Positions 37,021 to 46,375 of a stretch of DNA of 64,000 nt are shown here, piece by piece. The translations under genes and the position numbers were made by a program. The DNA is from Desulfomonile tiedjei. GTDB lineage: Bacteria > Desulfobacterota > Desulfomonilia > Desulfomonilales > Desulfomonilaceae. Each line of letters starts with the position of its first letter. Position 1 is the first letter of the stretch. The stretch lies in the NCBI GenBank assembly GCA_016218715.1, contig JACRDG010000060.1:19781-83780 (forward strand). The letters run 5' to 3'. Under the pieces are notes generated by a model. The model was not told the DNA's origin, ran no database searches, and saw only the letters and a program-made list of their open reading frames with translations.

Positions 37021-38424
37021 CTACCCTGCCGTTCTGAGGCCGTGCTTGCGTATCTTGCTGTACAGCGTGCTGCGGCTGATCCCCATGATCTTCGCTGCCT
37101 TGTACTTGTTCCAGGCGCATCGCTCGAGGATAGCCCGTACATGATTGCGCTCGATGCGTTCCAGGTTTGCAATTTCGTGGTCCGTCAGGCCCGACTCCCC
37201 GTCCTCACGCAGTTCCGGTGGCAAGTCGTGCTCCTGGATGTATTCCTCTTTGGCGAGGACCATCGAGCGTTCCACCACGTTCTCCAGTTCCCTGATGTTA
37301 CCGGGCCAGTGGTGCCGGAAAAAGATTCCCATCGCCTCTGTCGTGAACCCTCTGACGTCCTTACCCAACTTTGCGTTGAATCGATCCACGAAGTTCGCCA
37401 CGAGTTGCGGGATGTCTTCTTTTCGGTCTCGCAGGGGTGGAAGGTTGAACGAAATCACGTTGAGCCGCCAGTACAGGTCCTCGCGGAACAAACCCTGGCC
37501 CATGGCTTTCTTGAGGTCCCTGTTGGTGGCCGCAATGATCCGGGCGTTCGTGCGGAGGGTCTCTTCGCCTCCCACCCGCTCGAAGGTCCTCTCCTGAATG
37601 ACGCGTAACAGCACCACCTGCGTCGGCTGGCTTATCTCGCCTATCTCATCGAGAAAGATGGTCCCGCCGTCCGCTTGTTCGAAGCGACCGGGCTTCTTCC
37701 TGATGGCCCCGGTGAACGCGCCCTTTTCATGACCGAATAATTCGGAGTGGAGCAATGTCTCGGAATAGGCCGCACAGTTGATAACCACAAAGGGGCCGCC
37801 CTTTCGATTACTCTCTTCGTGCAGAGCCCGCGCCAGCACCTCTTTTCCCGTGCCGGACTCACCCTGAATCAAAACGTGGGAGTCGCTGGTCCCGATATCG
37901 AGGATCAGCTCCGCAATGCTCCGCATTTGCGGAGACCGGCCGAGGAGATTGCTCAGCCGTTCGGTGCCGTCAAGCGCTCGAGTCAACTCGCGGTTGATCT
38001 GGCGCTCGTGTCGCAGGCTGTCATAGAGCCGGCGGATGCGCAGCATTGCGTTAATCCGCGCAATAAGCTCGTCCGGTGCGCACGGTTTGATGAGGTAATC
38101 GTCTCCGCCTGCATTCAAACCCGCTATCTTATGCTCGAGGGAATCGTGCACCGTGAAGAGAATCACTGGAATGTACTGGAACACCTGATGGGCCTTCAGC
38201 TTGGCCACCAGTTCCATGCCGTCCATTCCCGGCAGGTTCACGTCGAGCAAGATCACGTCCGGAAGGTAATCGTGGTTCCGTTGGAGAAGTTCCATACCTT
38301 CTTCAGCTGACACGACCAGTTCCGGGATGAATCCGGCTCCCTGCAATAGCTCCTGAGCGAAAGGGCCGTTGTACGGGTCGTCTTCGACGATGAGGACCCG
38401 ACCGGAGGATTGAGGTGCAGTCAT
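37021..38424 (-). CDS. NtrC-family sigma-54-dependent response regulator
   Basis: 467 residues. The start at 38424 has GGAGGG 8 nt upstream. Receiver domain: phospho-acceptor Asp61 in [13 protein letters not shown], switch Thr91 and Lys113. The AAA+ domain has Walker A GESGTGKE (188-195), GAFTGA at 235-240 (the loop that contacts sigma-54) and a Walker B in [11 protein letters not shown]. The C-terminal Fis-type helix-turn-helix ends [22 protein letters not shown]. It therefore activates RpoN promoters after phosphorylation. No histidine kinase is adjacent. The pilin promoter at 26977 is a sigma-54 target in this window. Confidence 0.93.
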   Translation of the reverse strand: MTAPQSSGRVLIVEDDPYNGPFAQELLQGAGFIPELVVSAEEGMELLQRNHDYLPDVILLDVNLPGMDGMELVAKLKAHQVFQYIPVILFTVHDSLEHKIAGLNAGGDDYLIKPCAPDELIARINAMLRIRRLYDSLRHERQINRELTRALDGTERLSNLLGRSPQMRSIAELILDIGTSDSHVLIQGESGTGKEVLARALHEESNRKGGPFVVINCAAYSETLLHSELFGHEKGAFTGAIRKKPGRFEQADGGTIFLDEIGEISQPTQVVLLRVIQERTFERVGGEETLRTNARIIAATNRDLKKAMGQGLFREDLYWRLNVISFNLPPLRDRKEDIPQLVANFVDRFNAKLGKDVRGFTTEAMGIFFRHHWPGNIRELENVVERSMVLAKEEYIQEHDLPPELREDGESGLTDHEIANLERIERNHVRAILERCAWNKYKAAKIMGISRSTLYSKIRKHGLRTAG

Positions 38425-38585
38425 CAGGAAAGCCCTCCACAAGCGAAATGCTGAGCCGGTCAATGAGCCCCGGAGACCCGGCTCGACCAAGAAAAGACCA
38501 TCGCGAGCGTCGCGTCAGGATGCTCGATTGCCCCAGGGCGGGGCCGACAAACGCGAACCCTTGTGACAGCAGGATTCTTAGATGG

Positions 38586-39488
38586 CTAGAAAAGCGGCTC
38601 TCTCACACGAGTTTTTGCCGCCTGGCTCCCGGCTCGCCTGTTGTTTCCTTCTTCTGCCCCCCGTGCAAGCCGGTTGTGCGCCCGAACAAGCTCGAGAAAA
38701 TTCCGCAACAGCATGCCGCCGTCCGGTCGAGCTGGGAGATAGTATTCGGTGTGAGCCTGAACTCCATAGGCCGGCCGGGTGGGGTGTCTGATAATCTGAA
38801 ACGGGCAGAGTTCATTCTTGGCGAGGCATATGAATCCGGGTGGGAGTCTCTTCACCTCATCGTAATGATTTTGGACCAGGTTCAGAGTGTTCCCCATTCC
38901 GACAAACAAAGGATCACGCTCCACTACGAACACGTCGTGTCGTCCTCTTTCCGTGGGGTTGTGACCGTAGGGGAAGCAGTCGTCCTCGCCTCCTCGTATC
39001 GGTCCTACCTTCCCGCCGAACGCGAGGGCCAAAGCCTGGTGCCCGCCGCATATTCCGATGACGGGGATGTGCATATCCTCCACGATGACTTTGAGAGACC
39101 TGAGGAACCTCATGAGATCTTCGTGGTTTCTGCCCTTGTACTTACACCACGGGACGCCGTTCGGGCTCAGTGCCAGAAAAGCCGGTCGCAGCCTGGCCAC
39201 GTTTTCCACCGTTGTTTCGGCGAACGGCAGGACCATCCCCTGGCCTCCGGCACCCAGTCTCTCCAACGTTTCTTGAACGATGACCGCCTGCTTGGAAGTG
39301 CGACCCGTAAACAGATTCACCACGACCCAGACGGAGGATGGCTTCAATGGCTGGATTTGGGGCTGATCGGGTCCCACCATTTCCAGAAGCTGCTGGCCGT
39401 TGAAATCTGTCGCGGGAGCGCGATCCGCAGCCCAAAAGAACGCCGCGGCCATGACGATTACCCTAATCCAAGTGCGTCGCACATTCAT
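38586..39488 (-). CDS. Exported class I glutamine-amidotransferase-like protein
   Basis: 300 residues, with GGAGGG 9 nt upstream of the start. It begins with a clear signal peptide (MNVRRTWIRVIVMAAAFFWA, then A-D-R-A-P-A). The rest is a GATase1 fold with nucleophile Cys147 in IGICGGHQAL and the His246/Glu248 pair in YGVQAHTEYY. This fold is normally cytosolic and feeds ammonia to a partner synthetase, as in GuaA or PurQ. Export is unusual and implies a periplasmic amidase or peptidase-like role, for example on wall peptides or gamma-glutamyl compounds. The catalytic triad is complete. The substrate is unknown. Confidence 0.8.
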   Translation of the reverse strand: MNVRRTWIRVIVMAAAFFWAADRAPATDFNGQQLLEMVGPDQPQIQPLKPSSVWVVVNLFTGRTSKQAVIVQETLERLGAGGQGMVLPFAETTVENVARLRPAFLALSPNGVPWCKYKGRNHEDLMRFLRSLKVIVEDMHIPVIGICGGHQALALAFGGKVGPIRGGEDDCFPYGHNPTERGRHDVFVVERDPLFVGMGNTLNLVQNHYDEVKRLPPGFICLAKNELCPFQIIRHPTRPAYGVQAHTEYYLPARPDGGMLLRNFLELVRAHNRLARGAEEGNNRRAGSQAAKTRVREPLF

Positions 39489-39706
39489 ACCTGAGGACCC
39501 TCCAAGGCGTCGCAGAAAGCGTCGTCTCCATTCACCATTGCCCCAATCTCTCCGGAAAGTAAAGACTTTTCTTGCGATGGTACGCCCAGAGTTTGATACG
39601 ACATCTCACGTTCTGACAATAACTGGTTGCATCCTCACCCACTATTGGACATAATGAACGCTCCAGGAGGGCGAGACCCGGCAATTAGCCGTACAGGAGA
39701 TGGGTG

Positions 39707-40117
39707 ATGTCTATGGGCGCGTCAGGCATCCGAGTGGAGAGCCTCCCCCTGCGGACGCAGGGCCGGGTTCCGAGGAGAATCTGTGAGGATCGGGGGGAAT
39801 TGGCGGTGCTTCACCCGGTGGGACCGGTGTACAACCCCGTCTATTTCGACTTACACCCTGGGGAGGATCGCTCCCGCGGAGGGCATTACCATAAATCCAA
39901 GACCGAATTCTGCTATGTGATCTCCGGCTCCTGCAGCGTGGAGTACCTTGACCTCAACACCGGCGAGCAGGGTTTCGTCGAGGCTCACCATGGGGACCGG
40001 ATCACGATAGGGCCGCGGTGCGCCCACCGGATGCAGGCGGTGAAATTCTGCCAGTGTCTCGAATTCTCCGCTGACGACGTGGACTATGCGGAAGACACCG
40101 TCAGCTACGTCTTTTGA
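39707..40117 (+). CDS. Cupin-fold protein (sugar-isomerase/WxcM-like)
   Basis: 136 residues, starting at 39707 with AGGAG 7 nt upstream. It is a small single-domain cupin with metal-binding residues in GGHYHKSKTEFCYVISGS and a second conserved set around GPRCAHRMQ. It resembles dTDP-sugar isomerase-like or sugar-binding cupins, as well as general metal cupins. Its neighbours give no clear pathway. It is cytosolic with no signal peptide. Confidence 0.7.
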   Translation: MSMGASGIRVESLPLRTQGRVPRRICEDRGELAVLHPVGPVYNPVYFDLHPGEDRSRGGHYHKSKTEFCYVISGSCSVEYLDLNTGEQGFVEAHHGDRITIGPRCAHRMQAVKFCQCLEFSADDVDYAEDTVSYVF

Positions 40118-40219
40118 GCGAGCGGAAGCACGGCTGGGCAAGCGAGTAGTGGCACCATGCTGGTAGCCCGGCTTCGGCCAGCGGGATCGCGCTGACGGAG
40201 AGGAGTGTCGCGGAGAGTA

Positions 40220-40246
40220 ACCGGCAAGATGCCAGCCCCCCTGAAC
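40220..40246 (+). repeat. Dispersed palindromic repeat copy
   Basis: ACCGGCAAGATGCCAG followed by CCCCCCTGAAC. It is related to copies at 41361 and 44177; the core is CCGGCA-AGA-TGCC. It lies in the gap between the cupin gene and the end of truB. Confidence 0.55.
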
Positions 40247-40303
40247 AGCGAAGAACATCGGCCCAGGTAAGACACCGTATTTGAGAAAAAGAGTATGAAG
40301 CCT

Positions 40304-41227
40304 CTAGCCCTCTCGGGTATTGAAAAGTTTTACCGGCTGCAGCGCTATGTCCCCCCTCCCGGGCTCGGGCCGTACCAGGATTATCAGATCCCCGTCTCCA
40401 ACGACGATTCTGAAAAGACGCGCCAGGGAATTCTCCGGAGGTCCCGTGAGAAGCAGGCGACTCCGCGTGATGTTGATCTGGCTGCCTCTCATCAGCCTTT
40501 TCGCCTCAGTGGGGAGGACCTTCAGCTCGGGAATATGACCCAGGGCAGCGTCAAGGGATATGAGGTTTTCTGCTATGGCATGAGCCCCGCCTTCCTTGAT
40601 CTGGCTGGCGGTCATCGCGTCCTCTATTCGGAATCGGCCGCTCCATAGCCGTCTGAGGCTTTCCAGCCTCCCCCCTACGCCCAAGTCGCTCCCGATGTCT
40701 CTGGCGAGCGCCCGTGCATAGGTACCCTTTGAGCACACCAATTCCAGCCCGAGGTTGGGCGGGTCCCAGCTCATCAGTTCCAGCGAAAAGACCTCTATCT
40801 TGCGTGCGGGGACCTCAGGGAACACCCCCTTGCGGGCGAGTTTGTACAGAGGCACTCCACCTCGCTTGATGGCCGAAAAGTGAGGAGGAATCTGGTCCTG
40901 TACCCCCAGGTACTTCTGGAGAACCTCCATGATCTGAGCAACGGTTATCTGGGTGGCGTCCGCCGTACGAATCAGATTCCCTTCGCGGTCACCGGTATCC
41001 GATTCCTCACCGAGGATGACCCCCATGGCATATTTCTTGGGGTTCTCATCGAGATAGTCGAGGGCGCGGGTGCCCGCGCCGATGAGGAGGACCATCAGGC
41101 CCGAAGCGGCAGCATCCAATGTGCCGGAGTGCCCGACCTTGGCCGGCTTCACATATCGCTTCATGATACGAACCACGTCGTAGGACGTGATCCCCTCGGG
41201 TTTGTCCACGAGAAGTATTCCGTGCAT
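40304..41227 (-). CDS. truB: tRNA pseudouridine-55 synthase
   Basis: 307 residues, the usual length. It converts U55 of tRNAs to pseudouridine in the T-loop. The catalytic Asp38 lies in GHSGTLDAAASG. Further family blocks are GILLVDKPEGITSYDVV at the N-terminus, IPPHFSAIKRGGVPLYKLAR and CSKGTYARALARDIG. A C-terminal PUA-like segment follows (about 235-307). It is usually found next to rbfA, rpsO or infB; here it stands alone, which is not rare. Confidence 0.96.
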   Translation of the reverse strand: MHGILLVDKPEGITSYDVVRIMKRYVKPAKVGHSGTLDAAASGLMVLLIGAGTRALDYLDENPKKYAMGVILGEESDTGDREGNLIRTADATQITVAQIMEVLQKYLGVQDQIPPHFSAIKRGGVPLYKLARKGVFPEVPARKIEVFSLELMSWDPPNLGLELVCSKGTYARALARDIGSDLGVGGRLESLRRLWSGRFRIEDAMTASQIKEGGAHAIAENLISLDAALGHIPELKVLPTEAKRLMRGSQINITRSRLLLTGPPENSLARLFRIVVGDGDLIILVRPEPGRGDIALQPVKLFNTREG

Positions 41228-41620
41228 GGGTTCTTTCTTCTGCTTTAATGCTGCATTTCACCATTAGGGCGGCTTATTCGTTTGGGACGTGTGTGTGTCA
41301 ACCGCGGACGCCGAACTGGCTGTATTGGTTGGACAGGCATCTTGCCTGTCATTTCTCCATGGACCGGCAAGATGCGCCGGCCCCACTGAACAACCCGGGA
41401 CAGAGACTCACGTGAGACAGTATCGTTGCGAAACCGGGCGCTTGGCATGCCGATTTCAACGGCTCGCGAGAGTGCCGGGTCTTGTCCGGAATCCCTCCGG
41501 ACTCATAAAACCGTCGCGCCTGTGGCAGACGCTCTCCGCGCGACAGCAGGGCGTGCCGACGCCTCGCCGTCCGTTCCCGTTGTAAGCGGGCAGCACAGGA
41601 AATCAGGATTCAGGAGCACG
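41228..41620. other. Intergenic region, 393 bp
   Basis: Upstream of truB and downstream of the deacetylase gene. Its main content is a composite dispersed repeat at 41331-41391. No gene is supported. Confidence 0.45.
41331..41391 (+). repeat. Composite dispersed palindromic repeat
   Basis: GGACAGGCATCTTGCCTGTC (41331-41350) is a near-perfect hairpin. After 10 bp comes ACCGGCAAGATGCGCCGG, then CCCCACTGAAC, related to 40220 and 44177. The two halves carry the same CAAGATGCC core in opposite orientation, so the whole could fold into a longer structure. Confidence 0.65.
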
Positions 41621-42685
41621 TCAAAGCTCTTCAAGACCTGGCCAGAAGCGGCTCTGCATTGCCAGGACATCCTTCAATCGGCTCCGGAATGTGGATGGCA
41701 GGTTATCTCTGGGCGGAGGAAAAGGCACGGCCGCTATCCCGGGATCGTACGAGCCCAATCCCGAAAGCACTCGCTGAGCTGAATCGACAAGCGCACCCAG
41801 ATGGTACCCCCCCTCGAGGGTGAGAACCAATCTATCCGAGCAGAGTTCTGCGGCCATGTGCATCAGTATTTGAAGCATCTGCTCGTACCCGTCTTCGGTA
41901 AGGTTCATACCGCCCAGCGGATCGCTGCGGTGGGCGTCAAAACCAGCGGAAACCAGAATCAACTGAGGCCCGAACGCCTCCAAGATCGGGGCGACAGCCG
42001 CATGAAAGGCAGCGAGATATTCTGAATCCCCGCACCCCGCGGGCAAAGGGATGTTTACCGTGTATCCCTGTCCCACTCCGTAGCCCGCCTCTCTCACCCC
42101 TCCGCTTCCGGGATAATGGGGATATTGATGCGTTGAGATAAACAAAACGGTTGGGTCTTCGTAGAACGTATTCTGGGTTCCGTTGCCGTGATGCAGGTCC
42201 CAATCCACGATGGCCACCCGTTCCAACCCGTGCTTCACTCTTGCATAATTGGCAGCAAGGGCCACGTTGTTGAATATGCAGAAGCCCATCGCCCGCCGCC
42301 GTTCAGCGTGGTGACCAGGAGGCCGCACCAGGGCGAAGCCATTGCGTATTCGCCCCTCAATGACCGCATCCACCAGACTGAAAAGCCCTCCCACTGCACG
42401 TACAGCGGCGCTCCATGAATGTGCGCACGCGGTTGTGTCAGGATCGAGAAACGTCTCCTCGCGGCCGGCCGTCCCGGCGATCTGATCGACGTACCGAGGA
42501 TCGTGCACCCCTGCCAGTTCTTCGTGCTCGGCGTCTCGAGGAGCGATTTCCATGAGGTTCAGGCTCGACCTCTCTTCATCAATCATGCGGTAGATCGCGG
42601 CAAGGCGCTCGGGGCTCTCGGGATGATAGACGCCCATATCGTGCATCAGGTACACGGGGTCTCTCACTATGCCGGTAGGTTTCAT
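41621..42685 (-). CDS. Histone-deacetylase-family amidohydrolase (acetylpolyamine/AcuC-like)
   Basis: 354 residues. It has the class II HDAC-like bacterial fold. Catalytic His125-His126 are in RPPGHHAERR. The zinc ligands are Asp163 and His165 in DWDLHHGNGT and Asp250 in LVSAGFDAH. Bacterial members remove acetyl groups from polyamines, acetoin-pathway proteins or other amides. The N-terminus is well conserved (HPESPERLAAI). No neighbour clarifies the substrate. All active-site residues are present, so it should be active. Confidence 0.9.
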   Translation of the reverse strand: MKPTGIVRDPVYLMHDMGVYHPESPERLAAIYRMIDEERSSLNLMEIAPRDAEHEELAGVHDPRYVDQIAGTAGREETFLDPDTTACAHSWSAAVRAVGGLFSLVDAVIEGRIRNGFALVRPPGHHAERRRAMGFCIFNNVALAANYARVKHGLERVAIVDWDLHHGNGTQNTFYEDPTVLFISTHQYPHYPGSGGVREAGYGVGQGYTVNIPLPAGCGDSEYLAAFHAAVAPILEAFGPQLILVSAGFDAHRSDPLGGMNLTEDGYEQMLQILMHMAAELCSDRLVLTLEGGYHLGALVDSAQRVLSGLGSYDPGIAAVPFPPPRDNLPSTFRSRLKDVLAMQSRFWPGLEEL

Positions 42686-43083
42686 TGGTTGACCATCTTC
42701 CGTAAGCGTAGACGTCTCAATCGATCTGCTCCGGTGTCATGGAACGCGGCATTCTCCAAGCCGGCCCGGAATGCGACGGAATAGAAAGTTAACATTCCAA
42801 GTCAAACAAGTCAACGGCTTTGCCCCTGCTTTCGCTCCGCGCGGCAGGCCAAATCTTCGCTCCAGTAGACCCCTTCACGGCATGACCGTCCTGCAGCGGC
42901 GTGTGGGGAGACCAGAAGCGCTTTCATGGAAATGCACGCCCCGACAGGCGACCTGCAGCTGGCCGATACGAACGCTCTATCCGAAAAGGCTATGATCCGG
43001 ATACTCCGAAAAAAGATTCACACCTCGTTCCCCTCTGGAGTAGGATTGTCCGGGGAAACACGGGACAGAAAGGAGACCTCCTC
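42686..43083. other. Divergent intergenic region, 398 bp
   Basis: Lies between the deacetylase and coaX, transcribed away from each other. The direct repeat AAGTCAA occurs twice near 42798-42815. No firm promoter was assigned. The coaX frame is open upstream to 42901, but the ribosome site at 43071 fixes the start at 43084. Confidence 0.35.
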
Positions 43084-43866
43084 ATGCTCCTTGCCATCGA
43101 TGTGGGCAACACCAATACTGTTGTCGGGCTCTATAGGGAGAACACGAGCGTTGGGTTGTGGAGGATCAGGACCATCAAGGACACGACGGCGGACGAGTAC
43201 CGCATGATTCTGCACAGCCTCGCAGCGATGGACGCTCTGGGCCCACTCCAGATCGGCGGAGCCATCGTATCGTGCGTGGTGCCACCGCTGACCGGCGCCC
43301 TGGACCAACTGTGCCGGACCTTTTTCAAGGTCACGCCGCTCTTCGTCGGACCGGGCATCAAGAGCGGCATGCCCATCCGGTACGACAACCCGAAGGAAGT
43401 CGGAGCCGATCGCATTGTCAACGCGGTTGCCGCGTACGAGCGTTATCGTCGCGATCTCATCGCAGTCGATTTCGGGACCGCCACCACCTTCGATTATGTC
43501 AACAAGGCAGGAGAATACGAGGGGGGCGCCATTGCGCCCGGCGTGAGAATATCGGCAGAGGCACTGTTTCACCAAGCTTCAAAGCTTTTTCGCGTGGAAT
43601 TGGTCGCGCCGCAGCGAGTTATTGCCAAGGACACCGCCTCGGCAATCCAATCGGGGACCGTTTATGGCTATGCTGCGCTCGTCGACGGGATACTGGAAAG
43701 GATGTTCGACGAACTGGGTGCCAGACCGAAGGTTATCGCCACCGGCGGCCTGGCAAGGGTCATATGCTCTCAGGCGCAGCACGTGGACGATGTTGACGAC
43801 GACCTGACCATGGAAGGTCTGCGAATACTGTACCAGAGGAATAGACCGCCACGATCGAGCCTGTGA
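43084..43866 (+). CDS. coaX: Type III pantothenate kinase
   Basis: 260 residues, starting at 43084 with AGGAG (43071-43075) 8 nt upstream. It phosphorylates pantothenate, the first step to coenzyme A; the type III enzyme is ASKHA-fold and not feedback-inhibited by CoA. Phosphate-binding motif DVGNTNTVVG is at residues 6-15. The DNPKEVGADRIVNAVAAYE block and DFGTATTFDYV complete the signature. Length is typical. No birA gene, its frequent neighbour, is nearby. Confidence 0.95.
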   Translation: MLLAIDVGNTNTVVGLYRENTSVGLWRIRTIKDTTADEYRMILHSLAAMDALGPLQIGGAIVSCVVPPLTGALDQLCRTFFKVTPLFVGPGIKSGMPIRYDNPKEVGADRIVNAVAAYERYRRDLIAVDFGTATTFDYVNKAGEYEGGAIAPGVRISAEALFHQASKLFRVELVAPQRVIAKDTASAIQSGTVYGYAALVDGILERMFDELGARPKVIATGGLARVICSQAQHVDDVDDDLTMEGLRILYQRNRPPRSSL

Positions 43867-43982
43867 TTTTCCCGCCTGCCGTGAGAACCGTGAGGCGTTG
43901 GAGCCCCTTGTGCACCTCGAATTCGTGACTATCCTAGGAATGAGTCCCTGATGCTCCTTCCCCCCGGTGCTACAGGGCTCAC

Positions 43983-44024
43983 AACCTCCGGGAAAAGGCG
44001 ATGGGGTCCCGGAGGTTTTGTTTT
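43983..44024 (+). terminator. Intrinsic terminator downstream of coaX
   Basis: AACCTCCGGGA (43983-43993) pairs perfectly with TCCCGGAGGTT (44007-44017) and is followed by TTGTTTT. It lies 117 bp after the coaX stop. Confidence 0.88.
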
Positions 44025-44176
44025 CGGAACGGTCCCCTTGAGATATGCCGGGAGAGCGGATTGCCGGTACACTTTTCCGATCGCGAATTCGCATCAAGTA
44101 TTTGATACAATTTCGCTGCTGAATGGCGAATCCCGACGCCCTGCCCTTACCTCTCTCCCAGAGACAGAGGGAAATC

Positions 44177-44202
44177 ACCGGCAAGATGCCGGCGCCACTG
44201 AA
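44177..44202 (+). repeat. Dispersed palindromic repeat copy
   Basis: ACCGGCAAGATGCCGG then CGCCACTGAA. The 15-base core CCGGCA-AGA-TGCCGG is a perfect inverted repeat. Flanking pyrimidine- and purine-rich tracts (CTCTCCCAGAG, GACAGGGTGAGGG) recall the edges of a larger element. Confidence 0.6.
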
Positions 44203-44280
44203 AGTCCCCTCTACCCACGGCAGGGACAGGGTGAGGGTTGGCCATGTCGCTATCCGAGGGTGAAATCAGATAACTTCGAA

Positions 44281-44316
44281 AAGAAAAACCCCGTCCCGGG
44301 GACTCCGCGACGGGGT
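44281..44316 (-). terminator. Intrinsic terminator of the formate-THF ligase gene
   Basis: On the minus strand ACCCCGTC (44316-44309) pairs with GACGGGGT (44295-44288) and is followed by TTTTTCTTTTC. It lies about 90 bp past the stop codon. Confidence 0.9.
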
Positions 44317-44408
44317 AACGCTGGTATTACCGTGCGAGCCAGGGGTGAGTGGAAACACACCCCTGCAGCAAAACACTCGGGTCAAAAGATACAGTACGCA
44401 AGAGGCGG

Positions 44409-46172
44409 CTAGAACACGCCCTGGACCTTTCCCGTTTCTGTATCGACGTCGACACGCCGGAAGGCAGGATTCGAGCCTGTTCCCGGCATGAGCGAGATCG
44501 TCCCGGCAACCGGAACCACGAAGCCCGCGCCTTTGTAGGTGAGGATGTCGCGTACCGGTAGGACCCAGCCCTTGGGGGTTCCCTTGATGTTCGGATCGTG
44601 AGAAAGGCTGAGGTGGGTCTTCACCATGCACGTTCCAAGTTTGGAAAGCTCCGGGTCCGCCTCCATCTTCTTCGCCTTGGCTTCGGCTTCCGGTGTGTAG
44701 CTCACGCCGTCCGCGCCGTAGACCTCTTTCGCGATCAACTCGATGCGCTGCCGCAGCGGCATCTCGAGCGGATACAGAAGCTTGAATTCGTTCTTTTCTT
44801 CGCATGCGTCCACGACTGCGTCCGCAAACTCCAGGGCGCCTTCGCCGCCGAACTGCCAGTGTCTGGACACCGCAGCCCGCGCACCGGCAGCTTCAGCCAG
44901 CCGGCGAACCGCCGCGATCTCGTCGTTGGTGTCGGTGTAGAAGGAGTTGATGCAGACGACAGGATTGATACCGGCCTTTTTGACGGTCTCGATGTGATGC
45001 ACGAGGTTCTTGCACCCCTCTTCGACCCAGCCGACATTTTCGCCCTCGTATTCCTTGGGCATCGGTAGACCCGGCCGAGGAACCGGCGCGCCGCCGTGGC
45101 ACTTCAACGCACGAATCGTCGCCACGATTACAGCACAGTTCGGCTTCAGGCCCGAGAAGCGGCACTTCAGGTTCCAGAACTTCTCGAAGCCGATATCCGC
45201 GCCGAATCCGGACTCGGTAACGTGATAGTCCGACAGCTTCAGTCCGATTCTGTCTGCAATGATCGAGGACTGCCCGATCGCGATGTTGGCGAACGGACCG
45301 GCATGCACGAAGACCGGCTGCCCCTCAATGCTCTGGAGCAGGTTGGGCTTTATTGCCTCAACCATCCACGCGGTCATGGCCCCGTCCACTTCCAGATCTC
45401 CCGTGGTAACCGGCTCGCCCTTCTTGTTGTACGCCACCACGATGCGTCCCATGCGCTCGCGCATGTCCTTGAGGTCCTGCGCCATGGCGAGGATTGCCAT
45501 CAACTCGGAGGAAACGGCTATGGCGAACTTCGACGGCATCATGAAACCGTCCATCTTGCCGCCGATACCGATGACGATGTTACGCAGAGCCTGGGCGCAG
45601 AAGTCGATAATCCAGCCTAACTCCACGTTATTGGGATCGATGTTGAGCCGTGGCTGTCCTCTCTTTGCCCATTCCGTGTCGTCGTAGTTGAATTCGTGCT
45701 GAATACGGGACGTGAGTGCGACCATCGCCAGGTTGTGGGAGTTCATGATCGCGTTAATATCACCGGTCAACCCAAGGGAAAACGGGGTCAACGGTATACA
45801 CTGGGCCAGGCCGCCACCGGCTGCGGATCCTTTGATGTTCATGGTGGGACCGCCGGAAGGCTGGCGAATTGCCGCTGTGACGCTCTTGCCTCTCTTGCCG
45901 AGGCCCTCCACCAGTCCCATGCTGCTGGTGGACTTCCCTTCTCCTAGCGGAGTCGGAGTGATGGCGGTCACGTCGATGTACTTTCCGTCCGGTCTATCTG
46001 CTAGGCGTTTGAGGACCTTGGCAAAATCGATTTTCGCCACGTAATGCCCGTAGGGGAGCAGTTCCTCCTCGAGCAGCCCCAGCTCGTCCCGGAGCTTATA
46101 AACCGTTTTCATCGTCTTTTCGGCCTCTTCTGCTACCTGCCAGTCGGCCATCTTGGTCGGGTCCAGAGCCAT
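44409..46172 (-). CDS. fhs: Formate-tetrahydrofolate ligase
   Basis: 587 residues with a strong ribosome site (GAGGAGG, 5 nt spacing). It joins formate to tetrahydrofolate using ATP, forming 10-formyl-THF, the second step of the methyl branch of the Wood-Ljungdahl pathway; it also runs in reverse. The P-loop [11 protein letters not shown] lies at residues 72-82. Other conserved blocks are [19 protein letters not shown], and the C-terminal [17 protein letters not shown]. Length is slightly above the usual 555-560. It is cytosolic and a single-gene transcript with its own terminator. In a sulfate reducer or syntroph it could serve formate or acetate oxidation or assimilation. Confidence 0.97.
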   Translation of the reverse strand: MALDPTKMADWQVAEEAEKTMKTVYKLRDELGLLEEELLPYGHYVAKIDFAKVLKRLADRPDGKYIDVTAITPTPLGEGKSTSSMGLVEGLGKRGKSVTAAIRQPSGGPTMNIKGSAAGGGLAQCIPLTPFSLGLTGDINAIMNSHNLAMVALTSRIQHEFNYDDTEWAKRGQPRLNIDPNNVELGWIIDFCAQALRNIVIGIGGKMDGFMMPSKFAIAVSSELMAILAMAQDLKDMRERMGRIVVAYNKKGEPVTTGDLEVDGAMTAWMVEAIKPNLLQSIEGQPVFVHAGPFANIAIGQSSIIADRIGLKLSDYHVTESGFGADIGFEKFWNLKCRFSGLKPNCAVIVATIRALKCHGGAPVPRPGLPMPKEYEGENVGWVEEGCKNLVHHIETVKKAGINPVVCINSFYTDTNDEIAAVRRLAEAAGARAAVSRHWQFGGEGALEFADAVVDACEEKNEFKLLYPLEMPLRQRIELIAKEVYGADGVSYTPEAEAKAKKMEADPELSKLGTCMVKTHLSLSHDPNIKGTPKGWVLPVRDILTYKGAGFVVPVAGTISLMPGTGSNPAFRRVDVDTETGKVQGVF

Positions 46173-46375
46173 CTATACCTCCTCGTGGAACTATTCACCG
46201 CGCAGGTCGGCCTGCGGTAAGCGGTCGTGTCAATCTGCTATGTCAAGGAAATCAGGGTGGGAATGCAGTCTGTAATTCTAGTACAAACCACCAAACATCG
46301 CAACAAAAAAAGCCTGTCGAGCCCAGCGGCCTAGCCTTTGACGCGTCGGTCGGCTGTAAGCATTTCCGAGCACTC

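Larger units (their letters stand above)
43867..44408. other. Intergenic region between convergent genes, 542 bp
   Basis: Contains two good intrinsic terminators, one for each flanking gene, and a dispersed repeat copy at 44177. No coding sequence is supported. Confidence 0.6.

Noticed and set aside
40295..40648. 117-residue plus-strand frame at the end of truB
   Set aside because: It lies wholly antisense to truB, with no family resemblance or ribosome site.
46300..46325. Terminator downstream of purQ
   Set aside because: A run of seven Ts on the minus strand is present, but only a weak 3-bp GCC/GGC stem precedes it. I could not support a stable hairpin.
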